64,000 bases of DNA from Bryobacterales bacterium (GCA_003164035.1 PLRS01000035.1:144957-208956), one strand, 5' to 3'; shown: positions 34,136 through 43,854, numbered from the stretch's first letter. Notes: generated by a model from the letters alone, not told the origin. Numbers and translations: made by a program.

Positions 34136-34603
34136 ATGCAGCAGAGCCACACCCCCGTTTCCGATCGCCAATTCGCCCTGGAGCTAAGGGAAGTCCTGCG
34201 CGCGTTCCTGAGAGCCGTTGACGCCTGGGAGGCGGGGTATCGAAAATACTACCGCATGCCGGGCCGCACCGGCATCGTCAGCGCCGACCTGCGGGAAGAG
34301 TGGCAAAAGTATCTGGAGAGCCGCCGTCGCCTCGAAGCCATGACGCCGCGTGCCCGCGGCCTGTGCTTCAAATACGGGCTTCGCGACCCCTGGGTGCCGC
34401 TACTGAAAGCCAGCCTGGGAGAACACGCGCCGCAGCAGCGCGACAGCTCCGCCATCGGCCGCGGCGAGCGCAATGCCGTCAACGAGTGCGTGGTGGAACT
34501 GATCGCCGCCTCCCAGGAGTGGGAATTGCCCGCCACGGCCGAAAGTCCCTCGGCCAAAGGCCCCGCCTCATGGCTGCGCAGAATTGTGGACTACCTATAT
34601 TAA
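34136..34603 (+). CDS. Hypothetical protein
   Basis: Protein of 155 residues, helix-rich and basic (LELREVLRAFLRAVDAWEAG; WQKYLESRRRLEAMTPRARG; NAVNECVVELIAASQEWELP). No signal peptide, membrane segment or catalytic motif is seen and I do not recognise the family. Codon use is like that of the neighbouring genes, which supports it as real. The ATG at 34136 avoids reading through the foldback element; the frame is open upstream into the repeat, but those residues are an artefact of it. A hairpin array follows 33 bp after the stop. Confidence 0.6.
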   Translation: MQQSHTPVSDRQFALELREVLRAFLRAVDAWEAGYRKYYRMPGRTGIVSADLREEWQKYLESRRRLEAMTPRARGLCFKYGLRDPWVPLLKASLGEHAPQQRDSSAIGRGERNAVNECVVELIAASQEWELPATAESPSAKGPASWLRRIVDYLY

Positions 34604-34636
34604 CGGCCCGCCGAAAAATAACCGTGCCATTTCGGC

Positions 34637-34750
34637 GTGGCGCACGCACTTGTGCGTGCCGCGTCGGCACTCTTGCCGACGCCCGGCGTACCGTACCCAA
34701 ACGGGTGTCGAGAGGAGTCTCGACACGGCACGCAGGAGTGCGTGCGCCAC
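34637..34750. repeat. Four-hairpin array with constant-type loops and variable stems
   Basis: In order: GCACGCAC-TT-GTGCGTGC (34642-34659), GCGTCGGCA-CTCT-TGCCGACGC (34661-34682), GTGTCGAGA-GGAG-TCTCGACAC (34705-34726) and GCACGCA-GGAG-TGCGTGC (starting about 34729). Outer 13-nt arms 34637-34649 and 34738-34750 are also perfect complements, so the whole can fold as a cloverleaf. Loops are CTCT or CTCC on one strand. No gene is plausible here. Confidence 0.85.
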
Positions 34751-34871
34751 GTCGCGCTCCAGGATTTGGCATGGTTGTTTCGATTCCTGACGGTGTCGTG
34801 GCTGGTGCGCGCCGGTCCGCTGGCCGGAACCTGGCGAACGGGGATACACTTCAGCATAGACAGCCCGATCC

Positions 34872-36746
34872 ATGTTGAATTCGACAAGCGGTGCGGTTTA
34901 TCCTCAAAATGTCGTGCTTCGCCTCCGTCGCCTAACGTTGTTGCCCGCCCTGCTCGCCGCCACGCTTTCAATTGCGCTGGCGCAGGCACCCCGTCCGGTA
35001 GACGCAAAAGCGCTCGTAGAGAAGATCCAGAGCGAACTTTCGGGCCCTTTCCCTCCCGATGAAGGCAAGCCCGACGGCAACGTTCCGCACGGCGAATTCC
35101 TCCAGGGCACAATCGCCGATTCGAAAATCTATCCGGGCACGGAAAACGGCTTCGAGGTTTACGTGCCCGCCCAGTACGATCCCGCCAAGCCAGCCTGCCT
35201 CCTGGTCAAACTCGATGGCCTTGGGGCTTATGAGGGCACCGTGCTCGACAACCTCATTGCCAGGGGGGAAATTCCGGTCATGATTGGCATCGGAATTGTT
35301 CCGGGAACGATCTGGAAAGACCCGGCCGGGACGCCTAAACGGGCCGCATTCCGCTTCAACCGGTCCTACGAGTTCGACAGCCTGAACGATCATTTTCCGG
35401 AATTTGTGATCGACGAACTGCTTCCGGCCGTGCAGAAGTTGAAGACTCACGATGGCCGGCCGATTCGGCTCTCCTCGAGCGGCAACGACCATGCCGCTAC
35501 CGGCGGCAGCACGGGCGGTATCGGCTCCTTCACGCTTGTCTGGCGCCGGCCCGACCAGTTCACACGCGTCTACTCCGTCATAGGCACCTTTGTCGCGATG
35601 CGCGGCGGCAACGAATATCCCGCCCTGATTCGCAAGACCGATCCCAAGCCGATCCGCATTTTCCTGGAAGACGGCTCGACCGACGCCTGGAACCCGCTAT
35701 TTGGTTCCTGGTACGATGCCAATCTGAACATGGAGTCGGCGTTGACGTTCTCCGGCTATGACGTGGCTCACGCGTGGGGCACGCACGGGCATGACGGCCG
35801 CCCGGGACAGGTAATCTTTCCCGATGTGATGCGCTGGCTCTGGCGCGACTATCCGGCGCCAATCCAAAGCGGCGTATCGCACAACAGCACGCTCCAGGAA
35901 ATCACGTTGCCCGGCGAGCCATGGCGGAAAATACCTCAGTCTTTTCGGGGTGCGGCCGGGCTAGCCGCCGACGCCAAGGGCGAGGTCTACCTGAGCGAAC
36001 CTGTTGCGGCCAGGATTTATCGAATCGGCGTCGACGGCAAGCCGGCCGTCTTCCTCCGGGAAGGAGGCGCTGTCGCGGGCGAGGCCTTTGGACCGGACGG
36101 AAACCTGTACGGGGTGGTCCCCACCGAGCGGAAGATCATCGCACTGAATCCGCAGGGCCATAGCCGGACGGTTGCCGAAGGCATCGCAGCCAGCGGTATC
36201 GTGGTGACCCACGATGGCACCATCTACGTGAGCGAACCGGGCGCGCACAGCGATATGCCCAGCCGCGTCTGGCGGATCGGCAGCGGCGAAAAGAAAGTGG
36301 CCGATCGGGGACTTGCTTCCGCCTCCGGAGTTGCCTTATCGCCCGACGGCTCTCTGTTCTACGTTGCCGAAAAAACCACGAAATGGATCTATAGCTATGT
36401 AGTTCAGCCCGACGGCTCCTTCAGCGGCAAACAACCATACTACTGGCTGCACATGACGGATATTCCCAACGACAGCGGGGCGGAGGATCTTGCCGTCGAC
36501 ACGCACGGTAATCTCTATGTTGCCACCCGCATGGGCATCCAGGTCTGCGACCAGAACGGCCGCGTGCGCGCCATCCTGCCCCTGCCCACACCCTGCGGAC
36601 CGGTGCGCAGCCTCTGCTTTGCCGGAGAACATTTCGATGTCCTCTACGTCACCGACGGTACGCAGGTTTTCACGCGACAACTCAAAGTGCGCGGCTTCGC
36701 CCCGTGGGCGCCTCCCGTAACGGTTCCGAGCCAGGGTCCGGGTTAA
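34872..36746 (+). CDS. Exported esterase-like domain fused to SMP-30/gluconolactonase-type propeller
   Basis: Two-domain protein of 624 residues. A signal peptide lies near the N-terminus (LTLLPALLAATLSIALAQA). Residues 70-340 form an Fes/esterase-D-type alpha/beta hydrolase: nucleophile elbow ATGGSTGGIGSF, an acidic residue in FLEDGSTDAWNP, and the His in WGTHGHDGRPG. Residues 355-610 form a beta-propeller of the SMP-30/gluconolactonase group (AADAKGEVYLSEP, FGPDGNLYGVV, LSPDGSLFYVAEK, VDTHGNLYVAT). The combination suggests hydrolysis of an ester or lactone of a sugar derivative in the periplasm. A GTG at 34914 would give a tighter signal peptide and is an alternative start. No Shine-Dalgarno is obvious for either. 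Confidence 0.82.
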   Translation: MLNSTSGAVYPQNVVLRLRRLTLLPALLAATLSIALAQAPRPVDAKALVEKIQSELSGPFPPDEGKPDGNVPHGEFLQGTIADSKIYPGTENGFEVYVPAQYDPAKPACLLVKLDGLGAYEGTVLDNLIARGEIPVMIGIGIVPGTIWKDPAGTPKRAAFRFNRSYEFDSLNDHFPEFVIDELLPAVQKLKTHDGRPIRLSSSGNDHAATGGSTGGIGSFTLVWRRPDQFTRVYSVIGTFVAMRGGNEYPALIRKTDPKPIRIFLEDGSTDAWNPLFGSWYDANLNMESALTFSGYDVAHAWGTHGHDGRPGQVIFPDVMRWLWRDYPAPIQSGVSHNSTLQEITLPGEPWRKIPQSFRGAAGLAADAKGEVYLSEPVAARIYRIGVDGKPAVFLREGGAVAGEAFGPDGNLYGVVPTERKIIALNPQGHSRTVAEGIAASGIVVTHDGTIYVSEPGAHSDMPSRVWRIGSGEKKVADRGLASASGVALSPDGSLFYVAEKTTKWIYSYVVQPDGSFSGKQPYYWLHMTDIPNDSGAEDLAVDTHGNLYVATRMGIQVCDQNGRVRAILPLPTPCGPVRSLCFAGEHFDVLYVTDGTQVFTRQLKVRGFAPWAPPVTVPSQGPG

Positions 36747-36767
36747 TTCCTTTGCCTTGGTATCTAA

Positions 36768-36837
36768 GCAACCGCTCCCTAACGGTCGCGGCTCGGAAAG
36801 GTGCGAAACCGAGCCGCGACCGTCAGGGAGCGGTTGC
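36768..36837. repeat. Foldback element family 1, copy 4 (short loop)
   Basis: Arms 36768-36796 and 36809-36837 pair with one mismatch; the loop is only 12 nt (AAAGGTGCGAAA) and the usual outer flanks are missing. It lies 21 bp after the esterase-propeller stop and may act as a terminator hairpin. Confidence 0.8.
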
Positions 36838-36901
36838 TCACATGTAAACGGTACGTCCCCGGGCAGGACCATTCTCGCAAATCCGAACGCCCGCACTCCT
36901 C

Positions 36902-36947
36902 TTGTCAAACTAGGAGAGATCGAATATACTCCTAGTTAGACTAGGAG
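36902..36947 (+). promoter_or_regulatory. padR promoter with overlapping operator repeats
   Basis: -35 TTGTCA (36902-36907), 17-nt spacer, -10 TATACT (36925-36930). AACTAGGAG (36908-36916) and CTCCTAGTT (36929-36937) form a 9-bp inverted repeat covering the spacer and -10, and a third half-site CTAGGAG (36941-36947) overlaps the Shine-Dalgarno AGGAGG. A bound PadR would block both transcription and ribosome access. Confidence 0.78.
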
Positions 36948-36956
36948 GAACGATTC

Positions 36957-37298
36957 GTGGGCAAAACCGCGGAACTGCTGCCGGGGACGCTCGACATGCT
37001 GATTCTGAAGGCAGTATCGCTAGAACCCCTGCACGGATACGGCGTATTGCAGCGCATCCAGCAGATTTCAGGCGACGCGCTGGAGATCCCTCAAGGGTCC
37101 TTGTACCCGGCGCTTTACCGGTTAGAGCACCAGGAACTGATCGCCGCCGAATGGGGCGTAAGCGAGAATAACCGCCGGGCCAAGTATTACACCTTAACCG
37201 GCGCCGGACGGCGTCGCCTGCGGGAGGAAACAGCCGGATGGAACCGGCTGGCGTCGGCGATTACCGCGGCGTTGAACACTACACCGGGGGAGGTGTGA
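36957..37298 (+). CDS. PadR-family transcriptional regulator, acidobacterial type
   Basis: Regulator of 113 residues. The opening AELLPGTLDMLILKAVSLEP and the winged-helix block LHGYGVLQRIQQISGDALEI, then QGSLYPALYRLEHQELIAAE, are those of PadR proteins that accompany ADOP permeases in Acidobacteria. A C-terminal helix (RRRLREETAGWNRLASAI) completes the dimer. GTG start, 8 nt after AGGAGG. The gene is followed 1 bp later by an ADOP permease and preceded by a promoter with inverted repeats, so it should repress its own operon until a ligand, often a phenolic or drug-like compound in this family, is bound. Confidence 0.92.
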   Translation: MGKTAELLPGTLDMLILKAVSLEPLHGYGVLQRIQQISGDALEIPQGSLYPALYRLEHQELIAAEWGVSENNRRAKYYTLTGAGRRRLREETAGWNRLASAITAALNTTPGEV

Positions 37299-37299
37299 C

Positions 37300-39969
37300 G
37301 TGCTGAAACGCCTTCGCTCGCTGTTCCGCGCGCTCAAGTCCCGTCGCGATTTCGAACAGGGCATGACCGAGGAGTTGCGGTTTCATATCGAGCAATACAC
37401 CGACGACCTGGTGCGCTCCGGCGTGCCATCGCGAGAAGCGGCGCGGCGGGCGCGCATCGAGTTCGGCAGCTTGAACAGCGTCGAGGAAGAGTGTCGCGAA
37501 GCACGCGGGCTCCGCCCAGTCGACGAACTGCTCAGGCAACTGCGCCATGCCGCCCGATTGCTGCGCAAGACACCCCAATTCACGGCTGCCGCCCTGGCGA
37601 CGCTGGCAGTATGCATCGGCGCGAACCTGACGATCTTTGCGGCGGTCGACTCGGTCCTGCTCCGCCCGCTGCCGTTTCCCGAGGCCGGCCGTCTGGTCAC
37701 CATCTTCAATACGTATCCCAAGGCGGGCGTCGACCGCGACGGTTCCTCGATCGCCAATTACTACGAACGCCGCGGCCGGATTCCCGCCTTCTCCGGGGTG
37801 GCCATCTATCGTTACGGCACGGCGGTTCTGGGCGAGGCCGGCGCGACCGAACGCGAGCGGATCGCGCGGGTATCTCCGGATTTTTTCTCGACGCTGGGGA
37901 CCGGTCCGGCGATGGGACGCAGTTTCACGGACGAGGAAACCTCGCCTCAAACCGACAAAGTCGCGATTCTCACCGACGCCTGCTGGCGGCAGCATTTCCA
38001 TGCCGACCCTCATGTAATCGGCAGGCAGCTCCGCGTGGACGGAATTGGGAACACCGTGGTCGGCGTCCTGCCGCCGGGCTTTCGCTTCCTCTCCTCGGAA
38101 GCGCGCGTGTACTTTCCTTTCTCGTCGAGCCCTGAAGATCGTGGTTCCGCGCAGCGGCATTCGGGTGGGAACTCCAAGCATATGATTGCCCGCCTCAAAC
38201 CGGGCGCGACTTTCGAACAGGCACAGGCCCAGATCGACGCGCAGAATGCCACGCTGGAGGCGTACGATCCAATGGCTAAAATGCTGGCCGACGCCGGCTT
38301 TCGTTCGGTTGTGGCGCCGCTTCACGCGGACCACGTTCAAAGCATCCGCTCCGCCCTGTTGTGGACGCAGGCGGGCGCGTTCGCCCTGTTGTTGATCGGC
38401 GCGGTCAACCTGACGAACCTGCTCTTGATCCGGGCCAGCAGCCGGGTAAAGGAAATCGCCGTCCGACAGGCGTTGGGCGCGAGCCGGCTGCACGTGATCG
38501 GCGAGGCGATCGTCGAGACCACACTGCTGACATTGGCCGGAGGCTTACTCGGGCTGGCCGCCGGGGCGGGCGGCATCCGCCTGTTGAGTGCGTTCGGGGC
38601 CGACCGGTTACCTTTGGGGAGTCACATCGCCTTCGACGCCCGCCTGGCATCGATCGCGGTGCTCGGAGCCATGGCGATGGGACTCGCGCTGGCGGTGCCC
38701 ATCGCGTGGTTCAACCTCCGGGGCCATGTGACAGGCGCGATCCAATCGGAGACCCGCGGCGGAACAACCAGCCGCGCCGCTCAAAGCCTGCGCCATGGCT
38801 TTATCGTGGCGCAGATTGCGCTGGCGACGGTTCTGTTGAGCGGAGCGGGCCTGTTGGGGCTAAGCCTGGAGCGGGCCATGGCGGTCTCTCCCGGCTTCCG
38901 GCCGGACCATGTGCTGACCGCGCAAATCTCGGTGCCGTGGAACAAGTACTCGAGCTGGCCGGCTCGCCTGGCATTCAACGACCGGCTCTTGAAGGAGATC
39001 TCCCGCCAACCCGGAGCGTCGGCCGCCGGAGTGGTCAACAATGTGCCTCTAAGCGGTAACAGCGGCAAGAGCGCCGCCACGGTGAAGGGCCACGTTCGCC
39101 GGCCTGGCGAATCGGCGCGAGGGAATTACTCCTATGGAGTCGATGGCGACTACTTCGCCGCCATGGGCTTCTCCCTGCTGGAAGGACGTTTCCTGACGGC
39201 GGACGATTCCCGCCGGTCATCGCGGGTCTGCGTCGTGGACGAGGACTTCGCGCGGTATTACTGGCCCCACGGCAGCGCTCTTGGCCAGCACCTTTTCGCG
39301 GGCGGCGAAGCCACAACCGATGCCCAAGCGTTCACCGTCGTGGGCGTTGTCGGTGCGGTGAAACAAGCGGGACTGACCGACCAGGCGGCCCAGGGGGCGG
39401 TTTACTATCCTTACGCCTTGCGCACCGACGATGGCCTTTTCCTTGTCGTCCGCACCAGCCTTCGGCCGGAATTGCTCGGGCCGGCGCTACAAAAACTGGT
39501 TCGGCAAATCGACCCCGAACTGCCGGTGAACGACCTCCGGTCCATGGATACCCGTATCGCCGACAGTCTGGTGGCGCAGCGCGCACCGGCAATGCTCGCG
39601 GGTATCTTCTCGCTGATCGCCGTACTCCTGGTTGCGGTCGGCACCTATGGTGTTCTGAGCTACGCCGTGGTGCAGCGCCGCCGGGAGATCGGCGTGCGCA
39701 TGGCGTTAGGTGCGCGGCCGGACCAGATACGCAGCCAGTTTCTCGCTCTCGCCCTGCGCCTCCTGGTGGCCGGCGAAATACTCGGCATGGCGGGAGCATG
39801 GCTGACCGGCCGAGCCATGCGGACGCTACTGTTTCAAGTGCCGCCTCTTCACGTTGCAACCTTTGCCGCCGCCGCTGCAGTCATCGGCGTCGTATCCCTT
39901 GTCGCCTGTCTACTGCCATCCCGCCGCGCCGCCCGGATCTCTCCAATGGAGGCCATGGCGGATCTGTAG
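37300..39969 (+). CDS. ADOP-family ABC permease with cytoplasmic N-terminal extension
   Basis: Membrane protein of 889 residues. Residues 1-75 form the cytoplasmic helical extension typical of one ADOP subgroup (DFEQGMTEELRFHIEQYTDD, RARIEFGSLNSVEEECRE). Then come helix 1 (FTAAALATLAVCIGANLTIF), a MacB-like periplasmic core, the first FtsX domain (RASSRVKEIAVRQALGASR near residue 390), a second core and the C-terminal FtsX domain (RRREIGVRMALGARPDQIR near residue 795). No ATPase gene is adjacent. It is co-transcribed with padR, 1 bp apart, GTG start. Likely an efflux or stress-response permease under PadR control. Confidence 0.92.
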   Translation: MLKRLRSLFRALKSRRDFEQGMTEELRFHIEQYTDDLVRSGVPSREAARRARIEFGSLNSVEEECREARGLRPVDELLRQLRHAARLLRKTPQFTAAALATLAVCIGANLTIFAAVDSVLLRPLPFPEAGRLVTIFNTYPKAGVDRDGSSIANYYERRGRIPAFSGVAIYRYGTAVLGEAGATERERIARVSPDFFSTLGTGPAMGRSFTDEETSPQTDKVAILTDACWRQHFHADPHVIGRQLRVDGIGNTVVGVLPPGFRFLSSEARVYFPFSSSPEDRGSAQRHSGGNSKHMIARLKPGATFEQAQAQIDAQNATLEAYDPMAKMLADAGFRSVVAPLHADHVQSIRSALLWTQAGAFALLLIGAVNLTNLLLIRASSRVKEIAVRQALGASRLHVIGEAIVETTLLTLAGGLLGLAAGAGGIRLLSAFGADRLPLGSHIAFDARLASIAVLGAMAMGLALAVPIAWFNLRGHVTGAIQSETRGGTTSRAAQSLRHGFIVAQIALATVLLSGAGLLGLSLERAMAVSPGFRPDHVLTAQISVPWNKYSSWPARLAFNDRLLKEISRQPGASAAGVVNNVPLSGNSGKSAATVKGHVRRPGESARGNYSYGVDGDYFAAMGFSLLEGRFLTADDSRRSSRVCVVDEDFARYYWPHGSALGQHLFAGGEATTDAQAFTVVGVVGAVKQAGLTDQAAQGAVYYPYALRTDDGLFLVVRTSLRPELLGPALQKLVRQIDPELPVNDLRSMDTRIADSLVAQRAPAMLAGIFSLIAVLLVAVGTYGVLSYAVVQRRREIGVRMALGARPDQIRSQFLALALRLLVAGEILGMAGAWLTGRAMRTLLFQVPPLHVATFAAAAAVIGVVSLVACLLPSRRAARISPMEAMADL

Positions 39970-39998
39970 GGAGTGGGATTCGGAGGGCGGATGCGCGA

Positions 39999-40469
39999 TC
40001 ACCGAGATCGCTTTCGCATGATCTCTGAGAGGACGGCTTGGGACACGCGGAAGCTGGTTTTCCGCAGCTCAGCGACGGCCTGGTCAAAACTGACGAGCCC
40101 GGCTTGGTCAGCCTCATCGAGAACGGAGAGGGTGCCGGCGATTTTCAGCCCCCGGCCCACGGCCTCCCGCCGTCCGGCCAGCTCATCAATGAGCAGCAGA
40201 TCGGCATGAATTTCAGTTGCAAGAGCAATCGCCTCGCATTCCCCCAGGTCAAGGTGCGAGATCGTCAGGTTGTTCTTAGGGCTAAGAACCTCCAGCCACT
40301 TCGGCGCATCGCCCGCCCAGTCTCGCACAGGCTTCGGAGCGAGTGGATGCATCAGTTCCGCCAAAACGGCAGATGGAACAAGAATTCGGGGGTAGAGCCG
40401 CGCCAGGAGATCGATCTGGCCGATCTGAACGAGGTAGTTGATAGGCGAAGTGTCCGCGATGACAACCAT
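39999..40469 (-). CDS. PIN-domain toxin, DUF3368-like
   Basis: Putative ribonuclease toxin of 156 residues. The first acidic residue is in VVIADTSPINYL (Asp6); further acidic positions lie in HLDLGECEAIALA and in LLLIDELAGRREA, the order expected for PIN nucleases of the DUF3368 group. It follows the UPF0175-like antitoxin gene by 13 bp on the same strand, a common pairing. Target RNA unknown. The end converges with the ADOP gene, 29 bp apart. Confidence 0.87.
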   Translation of the reverse strand: MVVIADTSPINYLVQIGQIDLLARLYPRILVPSAVLAELMHPLAPKPVRDWAGDAPKWLEVLSPKNNLTISHLDLGECEAIALATEIHADLLLIDELAGRREAVGRGLKIAGTLSVLDEADQAGLVSFDQAVAELRKTSFRVSQAVLSEIMRKRSR

Positions 40470-40482
40470 GTCGAGAGCCGGC

Positions 40483-40758
40483 TCAGAACTGAGTCCCGCC
40501 CGCTCGGAGTTGGCGAAGCGTTTCCCGATCCTGGTCGAAATCGGCCGCCGTGAAGTCGTAAACTTCGTGTTCCTTCAAAAAGGCATCCACCTGCATTCGC
40601 GTTTCGAAGCCAAGCAGCCGGCGCAACTGAGCCGCCGTAAGTGCCCGCGACCGGTACGCTTCAAGTGCAAGGCTTTCGAGCGCCGCACGAGGCAGGTCCT
40701 TCCACCTGGATTCGAGTCCCTGTGCGATGTCCTCGGGTAGTTCTAGCGTGATCCGCAT
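40483..40758 (-). CDS. UPF0175-family antitoxin
   Basis: Protein of 91 residues with an N-terminal strand (MRITLELPEDIAQGL) and a helix-turn-helix-like region (LALEAYRSRALTAAQLRRLL, then GFETRMQVDAFLKEHEV), as in UPF0175 antitoxins that neutralise PIN toxins. The ATG at 40758 gives the family N-terminus; an upstream in-frame ATG adds 11 residues without support. It is the first gene of the toxin-antitoxin pair and probably autoregulates. Confidence 0.85.
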   Translation of the reverse strand: MRITLELPEDIAQGLESRWKDLPRAALESLALEAYRSRALTAAQLRRLLGFETRMQVDAFLKEHEVYDFTAADFDQDRETLRQLRAGGTQF

Positions 40759-40826
40759 GACGGCGTCTTTCGCCCCATTATCGCAAGGCATGGTACTTTA
40801 CGCCAACCCAGTCGCGATTGGCATCT

Positions 40827-42101
40827 CTACCGCTTCCACACGAACTCCCCGTTGACGATGGTGGCCACGGGGCCGCCGCGGAAGGTGCGGTTGTGGAAGG
40901 GGGAATTGCGGCTGCGGGAGAAGGACTGGTTCACGTCGTAGGTCCATTCGAGGTCGGTGCTGAAAATGGCGACGTCGGCGGTGGCGCCGGGTTCGAGCGT
41001 GCCGCGGCCCAGGTGGACCACCGATTCGGGGCCGGTAGTAAACAGCTCCACCATGCGGGCGAGGGAAATGCGGCCGGGATGGACAAGGGCTTCCAGGGAG
41101 AGCGCGATGGCGGTTTCGAGGCCGATGATGCCGAAGGGGCAGCGCTCGAACTCCTGCATCTTTTCACTGCCGGGGTGGGGGGCGTGATCGGTGGCGATGG
41201 CGGTGATGGCGCCGGAAACGATGCCCTCGATGACGGCTTCACGGTCGCCCGAGGAGCGCAGCGGCGGCTTCATCTTATAGTTGCTGTCGTAGGGCTCCAT
41301 GTCGTCGTCGGCGAGGGAGAAATGGTGGGGAGTGGCTTCGGCGGTGACGGGCAAGCCGCGCTGGCGCGCCGCGGCGACCATGGCTACAGCGCGGCGAGTG
41401 GAGATGTGGGCCACGTGATATTGGGCGCCGGTGAGCTCGGCCAGCAGCAGGTCGCGGGCCACCATCACGTCTTCGGCGGCGGAGGGAATGCCGCGCAGTC
41501 CCCAGCGGACCGAGCGTACGCCTTCGTGCATATCGCCGCCTGCGCTCAGGTTCAGGTCTTCGCAGTGCTCGATGACGGGCAGGCCGTAGGAGCGGGCAAA
41601 CTCCATGGCGCGGCGCATGACGCGGGCGTTCATGACCGGCAGGCCGTCGTCGGAAATGGCCACGGCGCCGGCGGCTTTCATTGCGCCGATGGCGGCCAGC
41701 TCCGTGCCGGCGCTGCCCTTGGTGATGGCACCGATAGGATGCACGTTGACCACGGCGTGGCGGCGGCCATGCTCCACGATGTAGCTGGTGACCGTGGCCG
41801 AATCGTTCACCGGCTTGGTATTGGGCATGCAACAGATGGAAGTGAACCCCCCGGCGGCGGCCGCGCGCGAGCCGCTTTCGATGGTTTCGGCGTGCTCGAA
41901 GCCGGGCTGGCGCAGGTGCACGTGCATGTCGAGGAAGCCGGGCGCCACCACCAGGCCGGTGGCATCGAAGATTTCGGCGCGGGGAGAAGAGAGATGGGGC
42001 GCCACACCGGCGATAAGGCCATCGACGATGAGCAGATCCGCGACGCGGTCGGTACCCGAGGCCGGGTCGATCACCCTTCCGTTCTTGACCACGATGGACA
42101 T
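40827..42101 (-). CDS. pyrC: Dihydroorotase
   Basis: Third step of pyrimidine synthesis: cyclisation of carbamoyl-aspartate to dihydroorotate. The protein has 424 residues, the class I length. Metal and substrate residues are visible in FLDMHVHLRQPGFEHAE (His-x-His), KMKPPLRS and ITAIATDHAPHPGSEK (catalytic Asp). It is the last gene of pyrR-pyrB-pyrC, with 2 bp to pyrB. A complete metal site argues for an active enzyme and not the inactive homologue that sometimes accompanies PyrB. Confidence 0.95.
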   Translation of the reverse strand: MSIVVKNGRVIDPASGTDRVADLLIVDGLIAGVAPHLSSPRAEIFDATGLVVAPGFLDMHVHLRQPGFEHAETIESGSRAAAAGGFTSICCMPNTKPVNDSATVTSYIVEHGRRHAVVNVHPIGAITKGSAGTELAAIGAMKAAGAVAISDDGLPVMNARVMRRAMEFARSYGLPVIEHCEDLNLSAGGDMHEGVRSVRWGLRGIPSAAEDVMVARDLLLAELTGAQYHVAHISTRRAVAMVAAARQRGLPVTAEATPHHFSLADDDMEPYDSNYKMKPPLRSSGDREAVIEGIVSGAITAIATDHAPHPGSEKMQEFERCPFGIIGLETAIALSLEALVHPGRISLARMVELFTTGPESVVHLGRGTLEPGATADVAIFSTDLEWTYDVNQSFSRSRNSPFHNRTFRGGPVATIVNGEFVWKR

Positions 42102-42103
42102 GG

Positions 42104-43012
<909 letters not shown>

Positions 43013-43022
43013 TGTTTTCGCT

Positions 43023-43586
43023 TCAGGCCGGCCCGGCGGCGGCCCTTTCCACCAACAGCACTTTTTCCATACTGTCGACCTCCTGGAACTTCACTTCGAT
43101 GATTTCGACGGAGCTGGTCTGCACCACCCGGCCGACGAACTGGGCTTCGATGGGCAACTCGCGGTGACCGCGGTCGATCAGCGCCAGCAGGCGTACGCGC
43201 GATGGGCGCCCGTGATCGAACAGGGCGTCCAGGGCGGCGCGGATGGTGCGTCCGGTGTAGAGCACGTCGTCCATCAGCACGATGTCCTTGCCCTGCACCG
43301 GGAACTGGATATCGGTGGCGCTGACCACGGGTTTGACGTCCACGGTGGTGAGATCGTCGCGATACAAATTGATATCGAGAATTCCGACCGGCACCTTGCG
43401 CTTTTCGAGGGCTTCGATTTTTCTGGCAAGACGCTGGGCAAGCGGAACGCCGCGGCGGCGGATGCCGATAAAAGCGAGCTGGTCGAGGTCGGCGGTCTTT
43501 TCCAGAATCTCGTGGGCCAGCCGGACCAGCGTCCGGTCGATTTCCGAAGCGCTCATCAACTGCAATTTTTCGCGCGTGAGAGGCAT
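43023..43586 (-). CDS. pyrR: Bifunctional PyrR regulator / uracil phosphoribosyltransferase
   Basis: PyrR of 187 residues. In Gram-positive and many other bacteria it binds pyr mRNA in the presence of UMP and promotes attenuation; it also has weak UPRTase activity. The PRPP loop is [20 protein letters not shown] and the flexible-loop side has [20 protein letters not shown]. It heads the pyr operon. I could not find a convincing PyrR-type RNA-binding hairpin or attenuator in the 270 bp upstream, so the mode of control here is open. Confidence 0.95.
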   Translation of the reverse strand: MPLTREKLQLMSASEIDRTLVRLAHEILEKTADLDQLAFIGIRRRGVPLAQRLARKIEALEKRKVPVGILDINLYRDDLTTVDVKPVVSATDIQFPVQGKDIVLMDDVLYTGRTIRAALDALFDHGRPSRVRLLALIDRGHRELPIEAQFVGRVVQTSSVEIIEVKFQEVDSMEKVLLVERAAAGPA

Positions 43587-43816
43587 AAGGCTCCGAAGGA
43601 CAATGTAGCACGCAAACAGCGGAGGTTTCGGGGCCGGGGATCGGGCCGGTGGGGAAAACGGTCAACCGCTAGCGGGCGTCTTTCACGTGCCGCTCGCCGA
43701 AGCGAGTCTCCGGAGCCGGCCCAGCCAGATCAGGCCACGAGGTTTCCTCGCCGAGCGGGGTTGCGGTGATTCCCGAGCGGAAAAGGGCGACAATGACCTA
43801 GTCGCGGGGGTAGAAT

Positions 43817-43852
43817 GGTTCGAAGGGGGGTTCGAACCCCCCCCTTCGAACC
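43817..43852. promoter_or_regulatory. Large palindrome immediately upstream of the AlbA_2 gene
   Basis: GGTTCGAAGGGGGG (43817-43830) and CCCCCCTTCGAACC (43839-43852) are perfect 14-nt complements around TTCGAACC. The right arm ends 2 bp before the ATG at 43855, exactly where a ribosome-binding site would be. In RNA it would hide the start region. The central GGGGG-TTCGAAC-CCCCC also resembles a tRNA T-arm. Confidence 0.65.
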
Positions 43853-43854
43853 CC

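Noticed and set aside
34595-34873. Open frames through the hairpin array
   Set aside because: They exist in several frames on both strands because palindromic GC-rich repeats avoid stops; no coding signature.
43587-43816. PyrR attenuator upstream of the pyr operon
   Set aside because: No terminator/antiterminator pair or PyrR-binding loop consensus could be recognised on the minus strand.
43775-43853. Possible tRNA gene ending in the T-arm-like GGGGG-TTCGAAC-CCCCC
   Set aside because: No acceptor stem, D-arm or anticodon arm can be paired with it, and the bases after the T-arm do not fit an acceptor strand. The palindrome explains the resemblance.
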